This document shows, piece by piece, positions 20,759-30,326 of a stretch of 64,000 bases of DNA. Made by a program: the position numbers and the translations under genes. The notes beneath the pieces are model-generated. The model did not search any database and had not been told where the DNA came from. It saw nothing but the letters and a program-made list of their open reading frames with translations. This DNA is from Blastococcus sp. VKM Ac-2987 (GTDB lineage: Bacteria; Actinomycetota; Actinomycetes; Mycobacteriales; Geodermatophilaceae): positions 1,190,238 through 1,254,237 of the forward strand of contig NZ_JAPVBG010000002.1 in assembly GCF_026967805.1 (NCBI RefSeq), read 5' to 3'. Every line of letters begins with the position of its first letter. Position 1 is the stretch's first letter.

Positions 20759-21139
20759 TCAGACGGGGTCGAGCCGGGTGCGCAGCAGGCAGAACTCGTT
20801 GCCCTCCGGATCGGCCAGGACGTGGAAGCTCTCGTCGCCGGACTGGCCGACGTCGGCCGGCGCCGCACCGAGGTCGAGCAGCCGCTGCAGCTCGGCGTCC
20901 TGGTCGCGGTCGGTCGGGTTCAGGTCGATGTGCAGCCGCACCTTGCCCGGAGTGGGCTCGGCGACCGGCTGGAAGATCAGCGTGGGCGCCGGCCCGCCGA
21001 ACCCCGCCTCGGGCCCGATCTCGACCTCGCCGTTCCCCTCGCGGCCCAGCACCCGGTAGTCCAGGACCGCGGCCCAGAAGGCGGCCAGCGACTCGGCGTC
21101 GCGGCAGTCGATCACGAGCTCGGAGAAGCGGCAGGCCAT
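20759..21139 (-). CDS. VOC-family glyoxalase-like protein
   Basis: A 126-residue protein of the vicinal oxygen chelate fold. The start FSELVIDCRDAESLAAFWAAVL and the end FHVLADPEGNEFCLLRTR are the standard actinobacterial Glyoxalase-like pattern, with His in VRLHIDLNPTDRD and Glu in GNEFCLL as likely metal ligands. The substrate is unknown. The ATG at 21139 has a -10-like TACCGT 8 bases upstream, so the transcript may be leaderless. It is divergent from the FAH gene. Confidence 0.82.
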   Translation of the reverse strand: MACRFSELVIDCRDAESLAAFWAAVLDYRVLGREGNGEVEIGPEAGFGGPAPTLIFQPVAEPTPGKVRLHIDLNPTDRDQDAELQRLLDLGAAPADVGQSGDESFHVLADPEGNEFCLLRTRLDPV

Positions 21140-21147
21140 GGGGGCAG

Positions 21148-21153
21148 ACGGTA
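21148..21153 (-). promoter_or_regulatory. -10 box of the VOC gene, leaderless spacing
   Basis: On the minus strand TACCGT ends 8 bases before the ATG at 21139. Confidence 0.42.
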
Positions 21154-21182
21154 GGCCGGGAGGCGACCGCCCGCGCGCCGAC

Positions 21183-21188
21183 TAACCT
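21183..21188 (+). promoter_or_regulatory. -10 box of the FAH-fold gene, near-leaderless spacing
   Basis: TAACCT ends 6 bases before the GTG at 21195. It is divergent from the VOC promoter 30 bases away. Confidence 0.45.
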
Positions 21189-21194
21189 CGTCAT

Positions 21195-22007
21195 GTGCGC
21201 ATCGTCCGTTTCGCCTCCCCCCAGGGCATGTCCTTCGGCGTCCTCGACGGAGACGGCCAGGTGGCCCAGATCGAGGGCCACCCCTTCGGCCAGATCTCCT
21301 TCACCGGCACGCGCTTCGCGCAGGCCGACATCCGGCTGCTCTCGCCGATCCTGCCGAGCAAGGTGGTGTGCGTCGGCAAGAACTACGCCGAGCACGTCAA
21401 GGAGATGGGCACCGGTGACGCGCCGGGGGAGCCGCTGCTGTTCCTCAAGCCGTCGACGTCGGTCATCGGCCCCGGCGACGCCATCCGGATCCCGTCGGGC
21501 AGCACCAACGTGCACCACGAGGTCGAGCTCGGCGTCGTCATCGGCGCCCGGGGCGCCCGCAACGTGACGCCGGAGCAGGCGCTGGGCAGCGTCTTCGGCT
21601 ACACGATCGGCAACGACGTGACCGAGCGGGACATGCAGAAGAACGACGGGCAGTGGACCCGCGCGAAGGGTTTCGACTCCTTCTGCCCCCTGGGCCCGTG
21701 GATCGAGACCGACCTCGCCGGCATCGGCCTCGACGCCGCCGACCTGGAGGTCACCTGCGACGTCGACGGCGAGCGCCGCCAGACCGGGCGGACCAGCCAG
21801 CTGCTCTTCGGCATCCCCCTGCTCATCTCCTACATCTCGCAGGTGATGACCCTGCTGCCCGGCGACGTCGTGCTCACCGGCACCCCGTCCGGCGTGGGCC
21901 CGATCCGCCCCGGCCAGACCGTCTCCTGCACCATCCAGGGCCTCGGCACGCTGACCAACTCGGTCTCCGCGGCCGATGCCGTCTCCACGGCCGGCGGCGC
22001 CCGGTGA
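21195..22007 (+). CDS. Fumarylacetoacetate hydrolase-fold protein
   Basis: A 270-residue cytosolic enzyme of the FAH superfamily (2-hydroxyhepta-2,4-diene-1,7-dioate isomerase / acylpyruvase type). It has [15 protein letters not shown] near 57, the metal Glu pair in [11 protein letters not shown] near 98, the Asp-containing [11 protein letters not shown] near 125, the catalytic Lys in [15 protein letters not shown] near 155, and [16 protein letters not shown] near 225. The exact substrate is not deducible; oxaloacetate decarboxylase or acylpyruvase are options. It precedes gltX with stop and start almost touching, the same pair as M. tuberculosis Rv2993c-gltX. Confidence 0.88.
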   Translation: MRIVRFASPQGMSFGVLDGDGQVAQIEGHPFGQISFTGTRFAQADIRLLSPILPSKVVCVGKNYAEHVKEMGTGDAPGEPLLFLKPSTSVIGPGDAIRIPSGSTNVHHEVELGVVIGARGARNVTPEQALGSVFGYTIGNDVTERDMQKNDGQWTRAKGFDSFCPLGPWIETDLAGIGLDAADLEVTCDVDGERRQTGRTSQLLFGIPLLISYISQVMTLLPGDVVLTGTPSGVGPIRPGQTVSCTIQGLGTLTNSVSAADAVSTAGGAR

Positions 22008-22012
22008 CGGCC

Positions 22013-23515
22013 ATGGCTGTCCCACCCACCGCCCCGACCGCATCCGTCCGCACCCGCTTCTGCCCGTCGCCGACCGGGCTCGTCCACGTCGGGCTGATCC
22101 GCACCGCCCTGTTCAACTGGGCGCACGCCCGTCACTCCGGCGGCACGTTCGTCTTCCGCATCGAGGACACCGACGCCGCGCGTGACTCCGAGGAGTCCTA
22201 CCGGCACCTGGTCGACAGCCTGCGCTGGCTGGGCCTGGACTGGGACGAGGGGCCGGAGGTCGGCGGCCCGAACGGGCCGTACCGGCAGTCCGAGCGGCAC
22301 GACGTCTACCGCGAGGTGGCCGCGAAGCTGCTCGCGTCCGGGCACGCGTACGAGTCGTTCTCCACCAACGAGGAGGTCGACGCCCGGCGCCGGGCGGCGG
22401 GCCAGGACCCGAAGCTCGGGTACGACAACCACGACCGCACCCTCACCGAGGCCCAGAAGGCGGCGTTCCGCGACGAGGGCCGCCAGCCGGTGCTGCGGCT
22501 GCGGATGCCCGACGAGGACCTCACCTGGACCGACCTGGTCCGGGGCGAGGTGCGCTTCGCCGCCGGCGCGGTGCCCGACTTCGTGCTGGTCCGCGGGAAC
22601 GGCGCGCCGCTGTACCCGTTCGTCAACCCGGTCGACGACGCCCTGATGGGCATCACCGACGTGCTGCGCGGCGAGGACCTGCTGCCCTCGACGCCGCGGC
22701 AGCTGGCCCTCTACGCCGCGCTCACCGACATCGGCGTCGCGTCGGGCACGCCCCGCTTCGGCCATCTGCCCCTGGTGACGGGCGAGGGCACCAAGAAGCT
22801 CTCCAAGCGCGACCCCACGTCGAACCTCGACGTCTACCGGGAGCGCGGCTTCCTGCCCGAGGGCCTGGTCAACTACCTGGCGCTGCTGGGCTGGTCGATC
22901 GCCGAGGACCGGGACGTCTTCTCGACGGCAGAGCTGGTCGAGGCCTTCGACGTCACGCGGGTCAGCGCGAACCCGGCACGCTTCGACCTGAAGAAGGCCG
23001 AGGCGATCAACGCCACCCACCTGCGCGCGCTGCCGGTGGAGGAGTTCACCGCCCGCGTGGTCCCGTACCTCGCCGCCGCGGGCCTGGTCGGCGAGCCGCC
23101 CACCGCCGAGCAGGACGCCGTGCTCCGGGCCATCGCGCCGATGGCGCAGGAGCGCATGGTCGTGATGTCCGAGGCGGTCGGGCTGCTCGGCTTCCTCTTC
23201 GTCGACGAGGTGGCCATCGACCCCGCGGCGGCTGAGAAGCAGCTGGCCGGGGAGACCGCGGTCGAGGTGCTGGACGCCGCGACGACGGCGCTGCGCGAGC
23301 TGCCGGAGTGGACCACGCCGGCCATCGAGCAGGCGCTGAAGGACGCCCTGGTCGAGGGGCTCGGGCGCAAGCCGCGCCAGGCGTTCGGCCCGGTGCGGGT
23401 CGCGGTCAGCGGCCGGACCGTGTCCCCGCCGCTGTACGAGTCCATGGAGCTGCTCGGCCGCGAGCGGACACTCGACCGGCTCGCCGCGGCGCGCACGCTC
23501 GCCGGCGCGGGATGA
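22013..23515 (+). CDS. gltX: Glutamyl-tRNA synthetase (likely non-discriminating)
   Basis: GluRS charges tRNA(Glu) and, in organisms using GatCAB, also tRNA(Gln). The 500-residue protein has the class I HIGH-type motif HVGL in [19 protein letters not shown] near residue 22, the substrate-specificity FRIEDTD near 49, the KMSKS-type KKLSKRD near 263 and a C-terminal helical anticodon-binding domain. The ATG at 22013 is used; a GTG at 22004 that overlaps the previous stop is an alternative and would add three residues. tRNA-Gln and two tRNA-Glu genes follow within 2 kb, and gatB is at the window start, which supports the non-discriminating role (inference). Confidence 0.96.
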   Translation: MAVPPTAPTASVRTRFCPSPTGLVHVGLIRTALFNWAHARHSGGTFVFRIEDTDAARDSEESYRHLVDSLRWLGLDWDEGPEVGGPNGPYRQSERHDVYREVAAKLLASGHAYESFSTNEEVDARRRAAGQDPKLGYDNHDRTLTEAQKAAFRDEGRQPVLRLRMPDEDLTWTDLVRGEVRFAAGAVPDFVLVRGNGAPLYPFVNPVDDALMGITDVLRGEDLLPSTPRQLALYAALTDIGVASGTPRFGHLPLVTGEGTKKLSKRDPTSNLDVYRERGFLPEGLVNYLALLGWSIAEDRDVFSTAELVEAFDVTRVSANPARFDLKKAEAINATHLRALPVEEFTARVVPYLAAAGLVGEPPTAEQDAVLRAIAPMAQERMVVMSEAVGLLGFLFVDEVAIDPAAAEKQLAGETAVEVLDAATTALRELPEWTTPAIEQALKDALVEGLGRKPRQAFGPVRVAVSGRTVSPPLYESMELLGRERTLDRLAAARTLAGAG

Positions 23516-24753
23516 CGTCCCAGTGGGCCGGTGGCGGCCCCGACGACGAGCCGTACACCGGTCCGCCGCCGACCCTGCGCCCCGGACCGGGGCAGGCCCC
23601 GGTGGTCCCCTGGGGGGCGCCCTGGTCGTCGCCGTACGGGGCGCCGCCCGTCTGGGCGCCCTCTCCGCCACCACCCGGCTGGGGACCGCCACCACCCGGC
23701 TGGGGACCGCCACCGCCGCCCTGGGGGTCGCCGCCGCCCGCATGGGGGCCGCCGCCTTGGGGGCCCCACCCGGCGCCGTACCCGGTGCCCCCGGCGGGCT
23801 GGGGGGTGCCGCCGGACGCGCCTCCGCACGACGAGCCCCGGCCCTACCTGCACGTGATGCGCACCCGCGACTGGGCGTGGTGGCGGCCGCTGCTGGGCCT
23901 GTTCCTGCTCGGGGTGGTCTTCGTGGTGGGCAGCGCGGTGCTCGCGGTGGTCGGCATCGTCACCGGGATCAGCCCCGACCTCGCCCTCCTGGAGCTCACC
24001 GACCCCGGCACGCTCCTGGTCACCAACCTGACGCTGATCGTGGCGATCCCGGTGGTCTGGCTGGCGTGGGCCGTGGCCCACGGCATGCGCACCGGCTGGT
24101 CGTCGTCGGTGCTCGCCCGCTTCCGCTGGCGGCTGCTGCCCCGGCTGACGCTGTTCGCCCTCGCCACCCTCGGGGTGGCCATCGGCGTGTCGGTGCTGCT
24201 GGTCTTCACCGTGGGCGACGCCGACGTCGACGGGCCGGTCCGCTCGTGGGGGTGGCTGCTCGTCGTGGTCCTGCTCACCACGCCGCTGCAGTCCGCGGCC
24301 GAGGAGTACCTGTTCCGCGGCTACCTCAGCCAGGCGATCGCCGGCTGGATCCGCGGCCCGCAGGCCGGCGCCGTGGTGGCCGGTGCGGTCACCGCGACGT
24401 TGTTCTCGCTCGCGCACCTGCCGCCGGACCTGCTGACCTTCCTCGACCGGTTCCTGTTCGCCCTGGCCGCCTCGGCCGTGGTGTGGCTGACCGGGGGCCT
24501 GGAGGCGGCGGTCGTGCTGCACGCGGCGAACAACGTGGTGCTGTTCGTCCTCGCCGCGCTGCTGGGGGAGGGCGTGGCCACCGAGGTCCTGCCCGCCGGG
24601 CTGGCGGCGGCCTCGGTCGCGCTGGGCCTGGCCGCGTTCGGCGGCTACGTCGCCCTGGTCGCCCGGTGGCGGCGGCGGGCCGAGCTGGAGACGCGCACCC
24701 CCGCGCTCGACCTCCGGTTCCCGCCCGTCGCGGCGCCCACCCCGGCCCGCTGA
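23512..24753 (+). CDS. CPBP-family intramembrane metalloprotease with Pro-rich N-terminus
   Basis: A 413-residue membrane protein. The first 115 residues are a Pro/Gly/Trp tract with WGPPPPG-type repeats. About eight membrane helices follow, with the CAAX-protease/bacteriocin-processing (CPBP, Abi) motifs: EEYLFRGYL (motif 1, EExxxR), SLAHLPPD (motif 2 His) and [11 protein letters not shown] (motif 3 HxxxN). Family members are glutamic-type intramembrane proteases or act in processing and immunity; the target here is unknown. The ATG overlaps the gltX stop (ATGA), so it is translated from the gltX message. Confidence 0.86.
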   Translation: MTSQWAGGGPDDEPYTGPPPTLRPGPGQAPVVPWGAPWSSPYGAPPVWAPSPPPPGWGPPPPGWGPPPPPWGSPPPAWGPPPWGPHPAPYPVPPAGWGVPPDAPPHDEPRPYLHVMRTRDWAWWRPLLGLFLLGVVFVVGSAVLAVVGIVTGISPDLALLELTDPGTLLVTNLTLIVAIPVVWLAWAVAHGMRTGWSSSVLARFRWRLLPRLTLFALATLGVAIGVSVLLVFTVGDADVDGPVRSWGWLLVVVLLTTPLQSAAEEYLFRGYLSQAIAGWIRGPQAGAVVAGAVTATLFSLAHLPPDLLTFLDRFLFALAASAVVWLTGGLEAAVVLHAANNVVLFVLAALLGEGVATEVLPAGLAAASVALGLAAFGGYVALVARWRRRAELETRTPALDLRFPPVAAPTPAR

Positions 24754-24796
24754 CCCGCCGACGGGGGGTGGTGCCACCTGCTCCCGACCCGTCGGG

Positions 24797-24802
24797 TAGA
24801 GT
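24797..24802 (+). promoter_or_regulatory. -10 box of the tRNA-Gln gene
   Basis: TAGAGT lies 28 bases before the mature 5' end of tRNA-Gln. That puts the likely transcript start about 21 bases upstream of the tRNA. Confidence 0.45.
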
Positions 24803-24830
24803 CTTCTCCGGCGCCGCGAGGTGCCACCCA

Positions 24831-24902
24831 TGGGGTATGGGGTAATTGGCAGCCCGACGGTTTCTGGTTCCGTTAGTCTAGGTTCGAGTCCTGGTACCCC
24901 AG
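24831..24902 (+). tRNA. tRNA-Gln (CTG anticodon)
   Basis: A 72-base cloverleaf. The acceptor arm TGGGGTA pairs with TACCCCA with discriminator G. The T arm is GGTTCGAGTCC-like, and the anticodon CTG at 24864-24866 lies in the loop TTCTGGT. The base pair closing the anticodon loop is T24861-T24869, a mismatch where a pair is usual. CCA is not encoded. It stands downstream of gltX and the CPBP gene. Confidence 0.93.
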
Positions 24903-24943
24903 CGAGGAATCCTGGTTCCTCTCGCAGTACCGCACCACAGCAC

Positions 24944-25016
24944 GGCCCCGTCGTCTAGCGGCCCAGGACGCCGCCCTCTCACGGCGGTAGCGAGGGTTCG
25001 AATCCCTTCGGGGCTA
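24944..25016 (+). tRNA. tRNA-Glu (CTC anticodon), copy 1
   Basis: A 73-base cloverleaf. The acceptor GGCCCCG pairs with CGGGGCT (G1-T72 wobble) with discriminator A. The anticodon stem CCGCC/GGCGG encloses loop CTCTCAC, anticodon CTC at 24978-24980, and the T loop is TTCGAAT. It differs from copy 2 by one base in the D loop (CCCAGG here, CCTAGG there). CCA is not encoded. A terminator follows at once. Confidence 0.95.
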
Positions 25017-25022
25017 CGCGAC

Positions 25023-25056
25023 CGAGAGCCCCCGACCACCAGGTCGGGGGCTCTCG
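25023..25056 (+). terminator. Terminator after tRNA-Glu copy 1
   Basis: A perfect 15-bp stem (CGAGAGCCCCCGACC and complement) with an ACCA loop starts 6 bases after the tRNA. There is no U tract. Confidence 0.75.
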
Positions 25057-25117
25057 CCGTTCCCGGGGGTCCCCTGCGACCTGCCGACGGCGGCATGGCA
25101 ACATGGCATCCGCACAC

Positions 25118-25190
25118 GGCCCCGTCGTCTAGCGGCCTAGGACGCCGCCCTCTCACGGCGGTAGCGAGGGTTCGAATCCCTTCGGGGCTA
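25118..25190 (+). tRNA. tRNA-Glu (CTC anticodon), copy 2
   Basis: The same 73-base structure as copy 1, with anticodon CTC at 25152-25154. A single T/C difference in the D loop separates them. A gene-conversion or recent-duplication origin is likely. Confidence 0.95.
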
Positions 25191-25196
25191 CGTGAG

Positions 25197-25230
25197 CGAG
25201 AGCCCCCGACCACCAGGTCGGGGGCTCTCG
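25197..25230 (+). terminator. Terminator after tRNA-Glu copy 2
   Basis: The same 15-bp stem and ACCA loop as the copy after the first tRNA-Glu. It separates the tRNA from galT, which starts 26 bases later. Confidence 0.75.
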
Positions 25231-25255
25231 CCGTCAGCGGGGGAAGGTGGTCGCG

Positions 25256-26347
25256 GTGATCCGGACCAGCCGTCGGCTGGCCGACGGCCGGGAGATCCTC
25301 TACTTCGACGACGACCGGCACCCCGTTCCGCGGGACGCCGTGGACGGCCGCGACCTGCCGGCGGTGGTTCCCCGCTCGCAGCTCCGGTTCGACCCGCTGC
25401 TGGCCGAGTGGGTCGTCGTCGCCGCCCACCGGCAGACCCGCACCCACCTGCCCCCGGCCGACCGGTGCCCGCTCTGCCCCTCCAGGCCGGGCCGGCCGAC
25501 CGAGGTGCCGGAGAGCGACTACCAGGTGGTCGTCCTCGAGAACCGGTTCCCGTCGCTGGCGACCGGTGCCGCGCGGGAGGTCGCACCCGCCGTGGAGGGC
25601 AACCCGCTGGCGGAGCTGCGGCCGGGCATCGGCCGCTGCGAGGTCGTCTCCTTCACCAGCGAGCACGACCGCGACTTCGCCGGGCTGGGCGCCGACCGGG
25701 CCCGGCTGGTGGTCGACGTCTGGGCCGAGCGCACCGCGGAGCTCGCGGCGCTGCCGGGCGTGGCGCAGGTGTTCTGCTTCGAGAACCACGGCGAGGAGAT
25801 CGGCGTGACGCTCGCCCACCCGCACGGACAGATCTACGCCTACCCGTTCGTCCCGCCGCGGGTGGAGCGGATCATGGCGTCCGTGCGCCGGCACCGGGAC
25901 GCGACCGGCGGGGACCTGTTCGGCGAGGTGCTCGCCGCCGAGCGGGCCGGCCCGCGGGTGGTGGCGGCCAACGAGCACTGGACGGCGTTCGTGCCGGCGG
26001 CGGCCCGGTGGCCCTACGAGGTGCAGCTGTTCCCCGCCCGCAAGGTGCCCGACCTGCCGGCGCTCACCGGCGCCGAGCGGGACGCCTTCGTCGCGGTCTA
26101 CCTGGACGTCCTCGGCCGGTTCGCGCACCGCTTCGACACCCCGATGCCCTACATCGCCTCCTGGAACCAGGCGCCGGCGGCCGGGGGCCGCGACGACTGG
26201 TGGCTGCACCTGCAGCTCTTCTCGCTGCGCCGCGCCCCCGGCAAGCTGAAGTACCTGGCCGGTTCCGAGTCCGGGATGGGCGCGTTCATCACCGACACCG
26301 ACCCCGAGGACGTCGCCGAGCAGCTGCGGGCCGTGGTCCTGCCGTGA
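25256..26347 (+). CDS. galT: Galactose-1-phosphate uridylyltransferase
   Basis: GalT exchanges galactose-1-phosphate and UDP-glucose in the Leloir pathway. The 363-residue protein shows a zinc-site CPLCP near residue 71, the first conserved block VVLENRFPSL, the FENHGEEIGVTLAHPHGQIYAYPF region with the nucleophilic His of HPHGQ near 190, and WNQAP and WWLHLQ blocks at the C-terminus. The GTG at 25256 is preferred over 25247 because GGGAAGG lies 8 bases upstream. It overlaps galK by four bases. No galE is nearby. Confidence 0.93.
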   Translation: MIRTSRRLADGREILYFDDDRHPVPRDAVDGRDLPAVVPRSQLRFDPLLAEWVVVAAHRQTRTHLPPADRCPLCPSRPGRPTEVPESDYQVVVLENRFPSLATGAAREVAPAVEGNPLAELRPGIGRCEVVSFTSEHDRDFAGLGADRARLVVDVWAERTAELAALPGVAQVFCFENHGEEIGVTLAHPHGQIYAYPFVPPRVERIMASVRRHRDATGGDLFGEVLAAERAGPRVVAANEHWTAFVPAAARWPYEVQLFPARKVPDLPALTGAERDAFVAVYLDVLGRFAHRFDTPMPYIASWNQAPAAGGRDDWWLHLQLFSLRRAPGKLKYLAGSESGMGAFITDTDPEDVAEQLRAVVLP

Positions 26348-27513
26348 CGGACGACCGTGCGGCCGCCGCGCGGGCGGCCACCGCCTTCGCCGCGCGCTTC
26401 GGCCGGGAGCCGGAGGGGGTCTGGGCGGCACCGGGGCGGGTCACCGTCATCGGCGAGCACACCGACTACAACGGCGGCTTCGTGCTGCCCGTCGCGCTGC
26501 CGCACACCACCCGCGCGGCGCTGGCGCGGCGGGACGACGGGCTGCTCGTGCTCACCTCGGTCCAGCACCCGGGCGAGGACGCCGAGGTCGCCGTCGCCGG
26601 GCTCCGGCCCGGCCGGCCGGGCGGCTGGGCGGCCTACCCGGCCGGGGTCGTGCACGCGCTGGCCGACCGGGTGCCCGGCGGGCTGAGCGTCCTGGTCGAC
26701 GGCGACGTGCCGGTGGGCGCGGGGCTGTCCTCGTCGGCGGCGCTCTGCTGCTCGGTGGCGCTCGCCGTCCGGGACCTGCTCGGCCTCGAGCTGGACGCCG
26801 ACGCGCTGGTCGACGTCGCCCGCCGGGCCGAGAACGACTTCGCCGGCGCGCCGACCGGGATCCTCGACCAGTCCGCGTCGGTGCTCTGCACGGCCGGGCA
26901 CGCGCTCTTCCTCGACACCCGCGACGGCACGCGCGAGCAGGTGCCGCTGGACCTCGCCGCGGCGGGTCTCGCGCTGCTGGTGATCGACACCGGCACCACC
27001 CACGAGCACGCCGCGGGCGGGTACGCCGACCGGCGCCGGGAGTGCGAGGAGGCCGCCCGGCGGCTCGGGGTCGGGCTGCTGCGAGAGGTCGGCGACGTCG
27101 CCGGGCTGGCCCCGCTGGCCGACGGCAGCGCCGAGGGCGACCTGCTGCTCCGGCGCGCCCGGCACGTGGTCACCGAGGACGCCCGCGTGCTCGAGGTGGT
27201 GGCCGCGCTGCGCGGCGCCGCCGACCCGAGGGCCATCGGCCCGCTGCTCACCGCGGGCCACGAGTCGCTGCGCGACGACTTCGCGGTCTCCGTGCCGCTG
27301 GTCGACGCCTGCGTCGACGCCGCGCTGGCCGGTGGCGCCCACGGAGCCCGGATGGTCGGGGGCGGCTTCGGCGGCAGCGTCGTCGCCCTGGTCGACAGCG
27401 GGGGCGTCGACGCCGTCACCGCCGCCGTGACCGCGCGTTTCGCCCGCGAGCGTCGGCCCGCGCCGCGCACCGTCGTCGTCGTCCCCTCCGCCGGCGCGCG
27501 CCGGCTGGCCTGA
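26344..27513 (+). CDS. galK: Galactokinase
   Basis: GalK phosphorylates galactose at C1 with ATP. The 389-residue GHMP-family protein has the galactokinase signature GRVTVIGEHTDYNGGFVLP near 31-50, the GHMP ATP motif PVGAGLSSSAAL near 120, the catalytic Asp region GILDQSASVL near 173 and the C-terminal GGGFGGSVVAL motif near 340. The GTG overlaps the galT stop (GTGA), so the two are coupled. A hairpin lies just after the stop, between galK and convergent ndgR. Confidence 0.95.
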   Translation: MTDDRAAAARAATAFAARFGREPEGVWAAPGRVTVIGEHTDYNGGFVLPVALPHTTRAALARRDDGLLVLTSVQHPGEDAEVAVAGLRPGRPGGWAAYPAGVVHALADRVPGGLSVLVDGDVPVGAGLSSSAALCCSVALAVRDLLGLELDADALVDVARRAENDFAGAPTGILDQSASVLCTAGHALFLDTRDGTREQVPLDLAAAGLALLVIDTGTTHEHAAGGYADRRRECEEAARRLGVGLLREVGDVAGLAPLADGSAEGDLLLRRARHVVTEDARVLEVVAALRGAADPRAIGPLLTAGHESLRDDFAVSVPLVDACVDAALAGGAHGARMVGGGFGGSVVALVDSGGVDAVTAAVTARFARERRPAPRTVVVVPSAGARRLA

Positions 27514-27522
27514 CCGCTGCCG

Positions 27523-27541
27523 GCCCGCGCGGGGCGCGGGC
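27523..27541. terminator. Hairpin between convergent galK and ndgR
   Basis: A perfect 8-bp stem (GCCCGCGC/GCGCGGGC) with a GGG loop abuts the ndgR stop and lies 9 bases after galK. There is no U tract. Confidence 0.5.
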
Positions 27542-28243
27542 TCAGCGGGCGGCGCGGGCGATCGCCGCCGAGGCGTCGAGCACGGCGCCGATGACCTCCG
27601 CGCCGGGGCGCCGCCCCAGCCGCTCCACCGGGCCGGAGATCGAGACGGCGCCCAGCACCGCTCCGCTGCCGTCCCGGACCGGCGCCGACAGCGACGCGAC
27701 GCCCGGCTCCCGCTCGGCGACGCTGTGCGCCCATCCCCGGCGGCGCACGTCGAGCAGCGTCCGGGCGGTGAAGCTGGCCTGCGGCAGCAGCCGGGTGACC
27801 TCGTCCGCGGGCGTGAACGCCAGCAGGGCGTGCGCGGCCGACCCCGCGGTCATGGGCAGCCGGGCGCCGACCGGCACGGTGTCGCGCAGGCCGCTGGACC
27901 GCTCGGCCGCGGCGACGCAGACGCGGGTGGCCCCGTCGCGCACGTAGAACTGCGCGCTCTCGCCGGTCGCGTCGCGCAGCGTGGCCAGGTGGCGGGAGGC
28001 GATCTCGCCGATGTCGGCGGTGCTGCGGCCGAGCTCGGCGAGCGCCGGCCCCGGCGCCCAGCTGCCCGAGTCGGTGCGGCGCACCAGGCGGTGCCCCTCA
28101 AGCGCGACGGCCAGCCGGTGGGCCGTCGCCCGCGGCAGGCCGGTGCGCGCGACCAGCTCGGCGAGGGTGGCCGGTTCGTGCGCCACGGCGTGCAGGATCG
28201 ACACCGCTTTGTCCAAGACCGCTACCGGGTTAGGCTGTCCCAC
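27542..28243 (-). CDS. ndgR: IclR-family regulator of leucine genes (NdgR/LtbR type)
   Basis: A 233-residue DNA-binding regulator. The N-terminal winged helix-turn-helix (VLDKAVSILHAV, LAELVARTGLPRATAHRLAVAL, residues about 8-60) is followed by the IclR effector domain (GESAQFYVRDG, CVAAAERSSGLRDTVPVG, MTAGSAAHALLAF, REPGVASLSAPV). These are the hallmark phrases of NdgR in Streptomyces and LtbR in Corynebacterium. Both are encoded divergently from leuCD and control leucine genes, as here. The GTG at 28243 overlaps a -10-like element for leuC on the other strand. The effector is unknown; amino acids are likely. Confidence 0.88.
   Translation of the reverse strand: MGQPNPVAVLDKAVSILHAVAHEPATLAELVARTGLPRATAHRLAVALEGHRLVRRTDSGSWAPGPALAELGRSTADIGEIASRHLATLRDATGESAQFYVRDGATRVCVAAAERSSGLRDTVPVGARLPMTAGSAAHALLAFTPADEVTRLLPQASFTARTLLDVRRRGWAHSVAEREPGVASLSAPVRDGSGAVLGAVSISGPVERLGRRPGAEVIGAVLDASAAIARAAR
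28209..28236 (+). promoter_or_regulatory. Candidate leuCD promoter
   Basis: TTGTCC (28209-28214) and TAGGCT (28231-28236) are 16 bases apart. A transcript would start near 28243, giving a leader of about 74 bases and placing the promoter inside the 5' end of divergent ndgR. Confidence 0.4.
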
Positions 28244-28261
28244 ACAGCAATACTTGCATCC

Positions 28262-28273
28262 CGCAGAGTGAGA
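28262..28273 (+). promoter_or_regulatory. Candidate NdgR/LtbR operator for leuCD
   Basis: CGCAGAGTGAGA matches 10 of 12 positions of the LtbR motif CA(T/C)ATAGTG(A/G)GA reported for Corynebacterium glutamicum (recalled from the literature). It lies between ndgR and leuC, about 20 bases after the likely leuC transcript start. Confidence 0.42.
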
Positions 28274-28316
28274 CAGCTACTCCGGGATCGACCAGTCACC
28301 CGAAGGGGACGAGACC

Positions 28317-29723
<1,407 letters not shown>

Positions 29724-29726
29724 GCC

Positions 29727-30326
29727 ATGGATGCCTTCACCACGCACACCGGCACCGCCGCGCCCCTGCGCCGCAGCGCCGTCGACACCGACCAGATCAT
29801 CCCGGCGGAGTACCTGAAGCGGATCACCCGGACCGGCTTCGAGGACGGCCTCTTCGTCGCCTGGCGGACCAACGAGCCGGACTTCGTGCTGAACAAGCCG
29901 GAGTACGCCGACGCGTCGATCCTGGTGGCCGGCCCCGACTTCGGCACCGGCTCCTCCCGCGAGCACGCCAACTGGGCGCTGCTCGACGGCGGCTTCCGGG
30001 TGGTCATCAGCTCCCGGTTCGCCGACATCTTCCGCAACAACTCGACCAAGTCGGGCCTGCTGACGGTCGTGCTCCCGCAGGCCGACGTCGAGGCGCTGTG
30101 GACGGCGATCGAGGCCGACCCGGCGACGCCGGTGACGGTGGACCTGCAGGCGAAGCAGGTCACCTACGGCGACGTGTCGGTGCCGTTCGACGTCGACGAC
30201 TACACCCGCTGGCGGCTGCTGGAGGGGCTCGACGACGTCGGTCTCACCGAGCGGCACCTCGACGACGTCGCGGCCTACGAGGCGGCGCGCCCCTCCTGGC
30301 TGCCCGCCGCGCTGCCCGCGCGCTGA
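29727..30326 (+). CDS. leuD: 3-isopropylmalate dehydratase, small subunit
   Basis: The 199-residue partner of LeuC forms the swivel domain. It has [20 protein letters not shown] near 13, [17 protein letters not shown] near 72 with the conserved Ser-Ser-Arg, and [17 protein letters not shown] near 95. It starts 3 bases after leuC, so the two are one operon. In mycobacteria hupB follows leuD; here the convergent mutT1 reading frame overlaps its last 52 bases and no hupB is present. Confidence 0.96.
   Translation: MDAFTTHTGTAAPLRRSAVDTDQIIPAEYLKRITRTGFEDGLFVAWRTNEPDFVLNKPEYADASILVAGPDFGTGSSREHANWALLDGGFRVVISSRFADIFRNNSTKSGLLTVVLPQADVEALWTAIEADPATPVTVDLQAKQVTYGDVSVPFDVDDYTRWRLLEGLDDVGLTERHLDDVAAYEAARPSWLPAALPAR

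Larger units (their letters stand above)
24944..25230 (+). repeat. Tandem duplication: tRNA-Glu plus terminator, twice
   Basis: Two nearly identical units of about 113 bp, 24944-25056 and 25118-25230, are offset by 174 bp. Each has a tRNA-Glu gene and the same 15-bp terminator. The 61 bp between them are unrelated to the units. Confidence 0.88.

Noticed and set aside
24754-25255. A tRNA-rich site as a possible integration (att) hotspot
   Set aside because: No integrase gene, no repeat of a tRNA 3' end and no foreign segment adjoin it. The only repeat is the tRNA-Glu duplication.
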